This document shows positions 1-5,876 of a stretch of 5,876 bases of DNA, one piece after another. This DNA comes from an uncultured Odoribacter sp. (GTDB lineage: Bacteria; Bacteroidota; Bacteroidia; Bacteroidales; Marinifilaceae), in the NCBI GenBank assembly GCA_934725835.1, contig CAKVCR010000190.1:1-5876 (forward strand). The letters run 5' to 3'. Position numbers and translations under genes: made by a program. The notes under the pieces are model-generated. The model had not been told where the DNA came from, made no database searches, and saw only the letters and a program-made list of their open reading frames with translations. Within the stretch, counting starts at the first letter, position 1, and each line of letters starts with the position of its first letter.

Positions 1-1606
1 TGATAATATCACTTCCTTCAGGCGCATTTATCTTCTTTCTGACATTGGTTTTATACTTGTGTACGGAGAACACGCTATTCATCCAGATAGCGGCAATCTC
101 ATCCGTCTTAAAACCGGATATAAGCATACAGCAGAGTTGAAGTTCTTTTTCATTGAGTGTGGGATATTCCTTTGTGAGTTTAGAATAGAATCCATCAAAA
201 GAAAGGTCAATATCTTTATAAAACTGTTCCCAATTCATCGTCAGTAAATCATTACCTTCGATGATATGATGCTTCGCCAAATCCTTCAGAAATTTTGCGC
301 TCTGTACCTGTCGGGTATTTCTTAATATGGCTATCTTTTTGGCTATCTCAAAGTCTCGCATTATAAAATCTTTCACTTCGTCCTTTATGTTCCGCAAATT
401 TTCCAGTGAGTCAATTTGTCGTTGCAGGGCAAAAATCTTATATACTTGTTTCTTGCGTATTCTTATATACACTATTAGCGATATACATGCGATTAAAAGG
501 AAGCCTGTTAGAATATATCGGTATGTCGCAATCTGTTTGTTGAACATTCTTTTTTCATGGATACGTGTATAAACTTGTATAGCTTCATCTAAAGACTGCC
601 CACTAATGTAAGCAAGAACAGAAGTGTAGATCTCCTTTACTTTATCTAAACAATCGATTTGTTCTCCCAAATTATGATTTGCCTTGGCAAATTCGGCACA
701 TAATGTATAAAATTCAATTTCTGACAATCTTATATCATCTTCCGTGTCACATTCCTTTGCCAATTTTTTATGCAGTTCTGCTTTTACCAGATCATTTTTT
801 GTATAATAGCAATAGGATAGAATTGAATGGCAGGTAAACAAATGCCTTAAAGATTTCTCTGTAACTAAAGCATCATTCAACTTTTCTATACAGGAATCCA
901 ACTGATTCATTTTATACAGAACAACCCCCAGCAAGCGCTTTATGTCGTTGTAATAAGTATTATTCTTGCCGACATTGTATTCTAATTCTTTCAGTATTTC
1001 ATATGACTCGTGATAATGTTCCGTATGTAACAGGTTTTTGGCAAATCGGATTTTGACGGAAAGACTCATATCTGCAAGGGCAACATCCTTTATACATTGG
1101 TTTGCCAATGTGAGATATTTGACAAATTGGAACATGTTGAATTGATTGATATACATGTCACCTAAATAGCTGTAAAGATAAAACAGCCATTCGTTATCGC
1201 CTTCATGATTGGCCAGGTCGATGGCTTCTTCTATGACATGTACTTCATTCGTCAGATCTTTTTCCTTTTTGTACACTCCGGCCAGAAGATATTGGGCCAC
1301 TAATTGCTGTCGCATCAGCTTTTCTGCCTTAAAGATGCGAATGCTTTTTTGTAGTTGTTCTTTTGGCGGATAACAATCGTCACTAATGTAATTAAGTGTT
1401 AAGGCCGACAATATAAAATCAGTGGCCTCTTTCCTATTCCTTATTTGAGGAAATCCTGTTGTATCAATTCTCGATAGATATGAGTGTGGATCGTTTTCGA
1501 TAAAAAGAACTTTATCATCAAAAGTATTTATTGACGATTGTTCATTTTTACAAGAAAACATTAAAGCTATTATCACTATAATGATCAAATATAGTCTATT
1601 ATTCAT
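1..1606 (-). CDS. Membrane-anchored TPR protein with C-terminal LuxR-like HTH (partial, 3' end off window)
   Basis: An uninterrupted reading frame of 535 codons starts at the ATG at 1606-1604 and runs off the left edge. A short hydrophobic N-terminus (residues 5-18, ending MFSC) looks like a signal peptide with a loose lipobox at Cys19. Residues about 60-345 are helical with the aromatic/Ala/Leu pattern of degenerate TPR repeats. One transmembrane helix lies at about 364-381 and is followed by basic RIRKK, which predicts a cytoplasmic C-terminus. A probable coiled coil occupies about 387-430. Residues 484-526 (LNEKELQLCCML, then the GFKTDEIA helix, then SVHKYKTNVRKKI) resemble a LuxR/GerE-type helix-turn-helix. 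This layout matches a common Bacteroidetes family of membrane-bound regulators with a periplasmic TPR sensor and cytoplasmic DNA-binding tail, usually about 520-570 residues, so only a short tail should be missing. It is divergent from the fecR-receptor pair; regulation of that pair is inference. Its ligand is unknown. Confidence 0.85.
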   Translation of the reverse strand, partial: MNNRLYLIIIVIIALMFSCKNEQSSINTFDDKVLFIENDPHSYLSRIDTTGFPQIRNRKEATDFILSALTLNYISDDCYPPKEQLQKSIRIFKAEKLMRQQLVAQYLLAGVYKKEKDLTNEVHVIEEAIDLANHEGDNEWLFYLYSYLGDMYINQFNMFQFVKYLTLANQCIKDVALADMSLSVKIRFAKNLLHTEHYHESYEILKELEYNVGKNNTYYNDIKRLLGVVLYKMNQLDSCIEKLNDALVTEKSLRHLFTCHSILSYCYYTKNDLVKAELHKKLAKECDTEDDIRLSEIEFYTLCAEFAKANHNLGEQIDCLDKVKEIYTSVLAYISGQSLDEAIQVYTRIHEKRMFNKQIATYRYILTGFLLIACISLIVYIRIRKKQVYKIFALQRQIDSLENLRNIKDEVKDFIMRDFEIAKKIAILRNTRQVQSAKFLKDLAKHHIIEGNDLLTMNWEQFYKDIDLSFDGFYSKLTKEYPTLNEKELQLCCMLISGFKTDEIAAIWMNSVFSVHKYKTNVRKKINAPEGSDII

Positions 1607-1648
1607 ATCAGAGTTTATTTTGGAGTTAAATAAAAAGAAGGGAAAAAT

Positions 1649-1662
1649 TGTATTTTAATACA
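1649..1662. repeat. Small inverted repeat at the predicted start site of the TPR/HTH gene
   Basis: TGTATT (1649-1654) and AATACA (1657-1662) form a perfect six-base inverted repeat with a two-base spacer. It sits just downstream of the -7 box of the minus-strand promoter and overlaps the predicted transcription start, where a repressor or autoregulator would bind. The region is very AT-rich, so a chance palindrome is quite possible. Confidence 0.3.
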
Positions 1663-1671
1663 TTTTCAATG

Positions 1672-1702
1672 CAAATATAGGTAATAAATTCTATTTGACA
1701 AT
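1672..1702 (-). promoter_or_regulatory. Candidate primary-sigma promoter for the TPR/HTH gene
   Basis: Read on the minus strand, ATTG (1702-1699) is followed by 19 bases and then TATATTTG (1679-1672). The second box is an exact match to the Bacteroidetes -7 consensus TAnnTTTG, and the first is close to the -33 element TTTG, with spacing in the normal 19-21 range. Transcription would begin near 1665 and give a 5' untranslated region of about 60 bases before the ATG at 1606. No Shine-Dalgarno sequence is present, as is normal in this phylum. The match is by eye. Confidence 0.6.
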
Positions 1703-1750
1703 CTTGGATATTCACCGATTTGAGTTAAATGCACTATTATTCCGATTTTG

Positions 1751-1783
1751 GTTGATTATTCCAGTGTTTTATCTATAATTTTG
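1751..1783 (+). promoter_or_regulatory. Candidate primary-sigma promoter for the fecR operon
   Basis: GTTG (1751-1754), a 21-base spacer and TAATTTTG (1776-1783) match the Bacteroidetes -33/-7 promoter pattern, with an exact TAnnTTTG box. Transcription would start near 1790 and give a leader of about 255 bases before the fecR ATG, taking in the whole foldable segment at 1859-1962. The AT-richness of the region weakens the call. Confidence 0.4.
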
Positions 1784-1821
1784 TTTTCGGAGATTGTTGC
1801 AGCTATTAAAGAGTAGCTATC

Positions 1822-1851
1822 ATTGTATTATGGTATAGGTTGCTATGTTTC
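1822..1851 (+). promoter_or_regulatory. Alternative, weaker promoter for the fecR operon
   Basis: ATTG (1822-1825), an 18-base spacer and TATGTTTC (1844-1851) match seven of eight -7 positions if the two free ones are counted, and the spacer is slightly short. Transcription would begin at about 1857-1859, exactly at the first base of the long-range stem, which is what would be expected for a structured leader or small RNA. It is the weaker of the two plus-strand candidates by sequence. Confidence 0.25.
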
Positions 1852-1858
1852 TAAAAAC

Positions 1859-1962
1859 TCTCGTGAGGACTTTGGGAGCAAAGGATCAATAGAAGTTATT
1901 AGCCGGCAATTGTAAGAAAACCGCACGAGAACCCTGCAATTGGCATTTTGCTGTGTCGTGAT
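1859..1962 (+). other. GC-raised foldable segment: candidate leader RNA or dispersed repeat
   Basis: TCTCGTGAGG (1859-1868) can pair with CCGCACGAGA (1921-1930) in nine of ten positions, the exception being an A-G mismatch at 1866/1923. TCGTG recurs at 1956-1960 and could pair with the same CACGA (1924-1928), so two mutually exclusive stems are possible. AGCAAA (1877-1882) can pair with TTTGCT (1947-1952), and GCAATTG occurs twice (1906-1912 and 1936-1942). GC content is 46% against about 30% on either side. This could be a structured 5' leader of fecR, a small RNA, or a copy of an intergenic repeat or a remnant of a mobile element. I do not recognise it as a named RNA family, and no uridine run follows that would make it an intrinsic terminator. 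Confidence 0.4.
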
Positions 1963-2045
1963 ATGAATCAGTCATTTTTTAAGTAAATCATTAGACCTTT
2001 TCTGTAGCTTTTTTGTACTAAAGGTGGAATATGATTTATAAGTAA

Positions 2046-3203
2046 ATGAAATTAGAACCGGAAATAGAAGAATTGCTTGTTGCTTTCTGGAATGGAGAGT
2101 TGGATGATGGTGAAGAGAAAAAAGTAGAAGAGTGGTTGTCATCGTGCGATGAACATCGAAATGCTTACGAGGATTTTATGCGTGATTATTTGAAATTGCG
2201 TTGGGTTTTTGAAAGTCAGAGTATTCACCATGAACAAGTAAAAATGAAAACACTTTCTGCGATTAAAAGAAAAAAAAGCAGATGGCTTTATTCTGGTAGC
2301 ATAGCTGCTTTGGTCGCAGGAGTATGTTTTCTTGTAGCAATTCTGTTACCGGAAAGAAAGGAAAAGCAAGAGGACATTATAGAACTTGCCGGATTGGAGC
2401 ATAATGGAAAAGAGGCTTTGTTGGTCTTATCTACAGGCGAAGAAATCATATTGTCAGGGAACAAACATGAAATTTGTGAGCAGTATGGATTAAAATTGCA
2501 GATAGACAGTGTAAATAGACTAAACTATGATACCATTCAGAATTTGAGCTCAAATGAGGTGATTTATAATGACATTATCGTACCTCGTAAAGGAGAATAC
2601 CAAGTTGTGTTGTCTGATGGCTCGAAAGTTTTTTTAAATTCAGAATCGGAATTAAAAGTTCCTGTTATATTTTCAGGTAGTGAAAGAAGGGTATATTTGA
2701 AAGGAGAGGGTTATTTTGAAGTTTCTCCGGACTTAAACAGACCATTTATTGTTTCAGTAAATGGCATGGATATAACGGTTTTGGGAACTAAGTTTAATGT
2801 GAATGCTTATTGTGAAAATCAAAATATAAAGGCAACATTGGTCTCCGGTAAAGTTCGAGTAACTAATAAAAATACATTTGATGGTGTGGTATTAATACCG
2901 GGACAGCAGGCTGTCTGTTCAAACGGCGAGATATTGGTAAAAGAAGTGGACGTTCAATCTGAAATAGCTTGGATTGATGGAAAATTCTGTTTTGAAAAGG
3001 GTGCAACCTTAGAAGATATTTCAGAGCAATTAAAGCGTTGGTATGATATAGAGTTTTTCTTTACTTCTGAAGATGTGAAAAAATACATGTTTGCCGGAGT
3101 GATTAAAAAGGAATATACTGCTAATGAAATTTTTTCTATTATAGAAAAGACAACGAATGTAAAGTTTACAATGAAAGGAAGGACTGTAATCGTAAGTAAA
3201 TAG
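2046..3203 (+). CDS. FecR-family anti-sigma factor with C-terminal DUF4974-type domain
   Basis: This 385-residue single-pass inner-membrane protein is of normal length for Bacteroidetes FecR proteins. An in-frame TAA (2043-2045) lies directly before the ATG, so the start is secure. Residues 1-78 form the acidic, helical cytoplasmic anti-sigma part (AFWNGELDDGEEKKVEEWL region). A transmembrane helix spans about 81-102 after basic KRKKSR. The periplasmic FecR domain covers about 178-275, with the family signatures LSDGSKVFLNS, VYLKGEGYFEV and VLGTKFNV. The C-terminal DUF4974-type domain covers about 313-383, after AWIDGKFCFEKG. The protein should hold an ECF sigma factor and release it when the receptor downstream binds substrate. 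G247-T248 sits in the VLGT motif, comparable to the Gly-Thr site at which some FecR relatives cleave themselves. No sigma gene lies next to it, so its partner must be encoded elsewhere. Confidence 0.95.
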   Translation: MKLEPEIEELLVAFWNGELDDGEEKKVEEWLSSCDEHRNAYEDFMRDYLKLRWVFESQSIHHEQVKMKTLSAIKRKKSRWLYSGSIAALVAGVCFLVAILLPERKEKQEDIIELAGLEHNGKEALLVLSTGEEIILSGNKHEICEQYGLKLQIDSVNRLNYDTIQNLSSNEVIYNDIIVPRKGEYQVVLSDGSKVFLNSESELKVPVIFSGSERRVYLKGEGYFEVSPDLNRPFIVSVNGMDITVLGTKFNVNAYCENQNIKATLVSGKVRVTNKNTFDGVVLIPGQQAVCSNGEILVKEVDVQSEIAWIDGKFCFEKGATLEDISEQLKRWYDIEFFFTSEDVKKYMFAGVIKKEYTANEIFSIIEKTTNVKFTMKGRTVIVSK

Positions 3204-3219
3204 TAGTGGCGCTATAATA

Positions 3220-3250
3220 ATCCGAGAATTGCTTCCGGCAACCCTCGGAT
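3220..3250 (+). promoter_or_regulatory. Hairpin 1 between fecR and the receptor gene
   Basis: ATCCGAG (3220-3226) pairs perfectly with CTCGGAT (3244-3250). After a two-by-two internal loop (AA against CC), TTGC (3229-3232) pairs with GCAA (3238-3241), closing a five-base loop. That makes 11 base pairs in total, starting 17 bases after the fecR stop codon. No uridine run follows, so it is not a classic intrinsic terminator. It may be a processing or stability element that sets receptor expression apart from fecR. Confidence 0.5.
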
Positions 3251-3258
3251 AATAGGAA

Positions 3259-3291
3259 CATCTTATAGGAAGTCGCGATCCCTAAAAGATG
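3259..3291 (+). promoter_or_regulatory. Hairpin 2 between fecR and the receptor gene
   Basis: CATCTTATAGG (3259-3269) pairs with CCTAAAAGATG (3281-3291) in ten of eleven positions, the exception being an A-A mismatch, around an 11-base loop that contains the palindrome TCGCGA (3273-3278). It begins eight bases after hairpin 1 and ends 25 bases before the receptor ATG. Only a weak GTTT follows, so strong intrinsic termination is unlikely. Attenuation, RNA processing, or binding by a protein or antisense RNA is possible. I see no -7 box for the primary sigma factor in the 3204-3316 gap. Confidence 0.5.
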
Positions 3292-3316
3292 ATTGTTTAA
3301 CCTTTATTACAAAATT

Positions 3317-5876
3317 ATGGAAAAAAGACGAAGGAGGGCATGTTTTTTTCCGAAAAAAGCATGCTGTCAAATTTTAAAGATTATGAAATTGGTGCTCTTT
3401 TTGTTGTGTGGTTTTGTCTTTACTCTTTCTGCAAAAGTACGGGCACAAGATCAGTTAGTTACTTTGAAAGTAGAAAAAGTGACTTTCCCTGAGATTATTT
3501 CTAAGTTAAAGTATCAGACAAATTTGGATTTTTTTTATAGTCTCGATGAGATTGATGTTAAAAGAGAAATTTCTTTAGATGTAAAAGAAATGTCCATTGA
3601 TAATGTTTTGTACCAAATTCTGGGGAATCGATTTACTTGGGAATGTTATGACAATATGGTGGTAATCAAACCTTCCAGTCGTTTGGAAGAAAAGAAGTCT
3701 TTAACTGTAACCGGTGTCGTTTATGATGATAAAAAGCATCCTATGGCTGGAGTTACTGTGCAGATTGTAGGTACGTCATTAGGCACTTTGACAACAGATA
3801 AAGGTTGGTTTTCAATTACGTTGCCAATATTGAAGGGTAAATTGCAATTTTCATTCGTAGGGTATAAAAAACAAGAAATTGATTTTTCTGAAAAAAATAA
3901 CGTATTGAAAGTGTACATGCAAGAGGAAGCATCGGATTTGGATGAAGTTGTTGTTGTTGCTTATGGTGAACGTAAAAAAAGAGAATTGATTAGTGCTGTG
4001 TCCTCTGTGAAAGCAGATGAAATGAAAGAATTGCCGACTGATAACTTTATCAATATGTTACAGGGACGTATGGCCGGAGTGGAAATAACAAGTCAATCAG
4101 GTTCTCCGGGAGGGGGTGGTGCAGTTGTTGCGATTCGTGGTTATAATTCTCTGATGGTGAATGGAGCAAGTGATGGAACACCTTTGTACGTTGTTGATGG
4201 TGTCCCCATGTATTCTTTTGTATCTCCTGTGACAGGAGCAAATGCTTTAGCTGATTTGGACCCATCAATGATAGAGTCTGTTGAAGTGTTAAAAGATGCC
4301 GCAGCTGCAGCTATTTATGGGTCTCGAGCCGGGAACGGTGTTATCTTGATAACAACTAAAAAAGGACGTGCCGGACGAGCAATGTTTTCTGCCAATGTCT
4401 CCTATTCTTTGTCGTACATGCCTGAATTTCCGACACAAATAGGAGGACGTTTAGAGAGATGGTATAATATTCAAGCGTTGAGAAATGCCCGGGTCGCAAA
4501 ATATGATTATGCAACAGGGACAACGAATTATCCTCAGTCATATGAGGATGCTTATGGGGATTTTTATGCACAATATGATAAGTTTTGGAATGCAGGGATG
4601 CCGTATGCACCACTCCCGGTTTTACAAGATAGTTTGAATCCGTTTTATAATAATCAATCAAATTGGTTTAAGCAATTGTTTCGTACAGGAAAAGTTGTGA
4701 ATGCAAATATTCAAGCATCAGGAGGTTCTGAAAATTTCCGTTATATGTTTGGTGGAGGTTATTATCGTGAATCAGGTATCATGATTGGAAGTGATTTTAC
4801 CAGAGCCAATATATTGATGAATCTCTCTGCCAATCCTGTTGAACGTATTTCTATTGATGGAAGAGCTTATTTGGCTTATGGAGATAAAAGTCGGAATGTT
4901 AGAAGTCACGCTTTAGCACCGGCTCAAAAATTTGAAGCAATGACATCAGACCCTAAAGCGACTTCAACATTGCTACCCTTAGGAGGAGAAGTAGAAAAAG
5001 AGGTATTAAAACAATTGAATGGGACTGTTGCAAAAAATGATTCTTATAGATTGATGTTGAATACTCGTTTGGGGATAGATATACTTGATGGATTAAGTTT
5101 TACAACATCATTAGGTGTGGATTTTACACAGGCAAATGGAAATACCTTTGAGCCGAGTTATTTGAGTCCTTTAAATGAAAATAAATCGGCAGGTAGTATT
5201 ACTCGTAATATAGGGGTGTCTAACGAGAATCTATTGAAATTTTCCAGAAGTATAGCAAGACGTCATGCGGTTGAGGTTCTGTTAGGAGTAACTTATAATA
5301 GGGAACAGATGCATGAGATTAACGGGTATGCTCTGCGAGGCGCAAGTGATAAGGTGTATTATGTGTCAAATGGCTCTTCGGATATTTACAATTATGGTTC
5401 GTCAGAATATCCTAATTATAGAGCTATACAATATTATTGTTCAAATTACGAAGATAAAAAAATGCTGAGTTATTTGGGACGTATAGCTTATAATTTTGAT
5501 AGTAAGTATTTAATGGAGTTTACATTTAGGCGAGATGGTTCGTCTGTTTTTGGTGAGGATGTGCGTTGGGCAAATTTCCCTTCTGTTGCAGTCGGGTGGA
5601 TTTTTTCTGATGAGGCTTTTATGCGTTGGGCTCATTTTTTAGATTTGGGGAAGATTCGTGTGAGCTGGGGTACGTCCGGTCAGGTTTTTAGTGATCCTTA
5701 TCTTGCTCATGGGTTAATGACTTCCGGTGGTTCGTTTTTGGGAAAGGAATCCATGACAAGTGCAGGAATTATTAATCGTAATTTGACATGGGAAAAATCT
5801 AAACAATATGATATAGGGTTAGATTTGGATTTTTGGAATTACCGTTTTAAATTCAAGTTGGACTATTATTACAAAT
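3317..5876 (+). CDS. SusC/RagA-type TonB-dependent outer-membrane receptor with STN signalling domain (partial)
   Basis: The frame is open for 853 codons from the ATG at 3317 to the right edge. Relatives with an STN domain usually have about 1,050-1,200 residues, so the last strands of the barrel are missing. Residues 1-22 are a basic, cysteine-containing extension, and 23-44 look like a signal peptide ending KVRAQ. The STN domain is at about 48-119. A carboxypeptidase-regulatory-like beta-sandwich is at about 129-203 (VTGVVYDDKKHPMAGVTVQI, then VGYKKQEI). DEVVVVAYG (209-217) leads to the plug (about 225-350), with LQGRMAGVEI, TPLYVVDGVP, IESVEVLKDA, AAIYGSRAGNGVILITTKKG. Beta-barrel follows. 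It should import a substrate bound by a SusD-like lipoprotein using TonB energy, while the STN domain signals to FecR, encoded 113 bases upstream. Met23 (3383) is an alternative start with a tidier signal peptide. The substrate cannot be told from this part. Confidence 0.95.
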   Translation, partial: MEKRRRRACFFPKKACCQILKIMKLVLFLLCGFVFTLSAKVRAQDQLVTLKVEKVTFPEIISKLKYQTNLDFFYSLDEIDVKREISLDVKEMSIDNVLYQILGNRFTWECYDNMVVIKPSSRLEEKKSLTVTGVVYDDKKHPMAGVTVQIVGTSLGTLTTDKGWFSITLPILKGKLQFSFVGYKKQEIDFSEKNNVLKVYMQEEASDLDEVVVVAYGERKKRELISAVSSVKADEMKELPTDNFINMLQGRMAGVEITSQSGSPGGGGAVVAIRGYNSLMVNGASDGTPLYVVDGVPMYSFVSPVTGANALADLDPSMIESVEVLKDAAAAAIYGSRAGNGVILITTKKGRAGRAMFSANVSYSLSYMPEFPTQIGGRLERWYNIQALRNARVAKYDYATGTTNYPQSYEDAYGDFYAQYDKFWNAGMPYAPLPVLQDSLNPFYNNQSNWFKQLFRTGKVVNANIQASGGSENFRYMFGGGYYRESGIMIGSDFTRANILMNLSANPVERISIDGRAYLAYGDKSRNVRSHALAPAQKFEAMTSDPKATSTLLPLGGEVEKEVLKQLNGTVAKNDSYRLMLNTRLGIDILDGLSFTTSLGVDFTQANGNTFEPSYLSPLNENKSAGSITRNIGVSNENLLKFSRSIARRHAVEVLLGVTYNREQMHEINGYALRGASDKVYYVSNGSSDIYNYGSSEYPNYRAIQYYCSNYEDKKMLSYLGRIAYNFDSKYLMEFTFRRDGSSVFGEDVRWANFPSVAVGWIFSDEAFMRWAHFLDLGKIRVSWGTSGQVFSDPYLAHGLMTSGGSFLGKESMTSAGIINRNLTWEKSKQYDIGLDLDFWNYRFKFKLDYYYK

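Larger units (their letters stand above)
1607..2045. other. Divergent intergenic region (439 bases, no gene found)
   Basis: No convincing coding sequence lies between the two divergent start codons. The flanks are about 30% GC, while 1861-1960 is 46% GC by direct count. The region holds the promoter and small inverted repeat of the minus-strand gene, two candidate plus-strand promoters and a foldable segment. In FecI/FecR-type loci of Bacteroidetes an ECF sigma gene of about 180-200 codons normally sits immediately upstream of fecR. The gap is too short to hold one, and I see no recognisable sigma fragment in any frame. Confidence 0.8.

Noticed and set aside
59..572. Open frames on the plus strand (62 and 81 codons) opposite the TPR/HTH gene
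   Set aside because: They lie wholly antisense to a well-supported long coding sequence, and their translations look like no known domain.
1695..1700. TTGACA resembling an Escherichia coli -35 box on the plus strand
   Set aside because: The Bacteroidetes primary sigma factor does not use this element, and no matching downstream box is at the proper spacing.
2012..2037. TTTG (2012-2015) and TATGATTT (2030-2037) as a promoter just before fecR
   Set aside because: The spacer is only 14 bases and the -7 box lies eight bases from the ATG, which leaves no room for a leader.
1607..2045. CRISPR array, tRNA or insertion-sequence ends in the divergent gap
   Set aside because: There are no regularly spaced repeats, no cloverleaf and no paired terminal inverted repeats with a transposase frame. 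Only the foldable segment at 1859-1962 stands out.
3220..3291. Intrinsic terminator after fecR
   Set aside because: Neither hairpin is followed by a uridine run, and the receptor gene follows in the same direction after a short gap.
3721..4661. Three minus-strand open frames (65, 72 and 101 codons) opposite the receptor gene
   Set aside because: They are shadows of the receptor coding sequence, which has clear STN, plug and barrel signatures on the plus strand.

Overview
The window most likely comes from a member of the Bacteroidales. The coding sequence is AT-rich, start codons lack Shine-Dalgarno sequences, and the -7 box consensus of the Bacteroidetes primary sigma factor (TAnnTTTG) is visible. 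The gene families (FecR with a C-terminal DUF4974-type domain, SusC/RagA-type TonB-dependent receptor, membrane-bound TPR/HTH regulator) are typical of this order. A receptor with an N-terminal STN domain and a basic extension before its signal peptide reminds me of Butyricimonas/Odoribacter-like genomes, but that placement is inference.

Layout. Positions 1-1606 (minus strand) carry most of a TPR protein with a signal/lipobox-like N-terminus, one internal transmembrane helix and a C-terminal LuxR-like helix-turn-helix; its 3' end lies outside the window. Positions 1607-2045 are a divergent noncoding region. It holds a good promoter for the minus-strand gene, one or two candidate promoters for the plus-strand operon, and a roughly 100-base segment of raised GC content that can fold on a long-range stem. 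Positions 2046-3203 (plus) encode a complete FecR-family anti-sigma factor. Positions 3204-3316 contain two tandem imperfect hairpins. From 3317 to the right edge (plus) runs a SusC/RagA-type TonB-dependent receptor, cut off inside its beta-barrel after 853 codons.

How the genes work together. FecR plus an STN-bearing receptor is the hallmark of FecI/FecR-type cell-surface signalling: substrate binding at the outer-membrane receptor is passed through its periplasmic STN domain to the C-terminal domain of the inner-membrane FecR, which then frees an ECF sigma factor. The expected sigma gene is not next to fecR here. The position upstream is a 439-base noncoding gap, followed by a divergent membrane-bound TPR/HTH regulator. 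The substrate cannot be named, because the SusD-like partner and any enzymes would lie to the right, outside the window.

I see no clear novel system. The points most worth checking are the missing sigma gene, the structured leader or repeat before fecR, and the tandem hairpins between fecR and the receptor.
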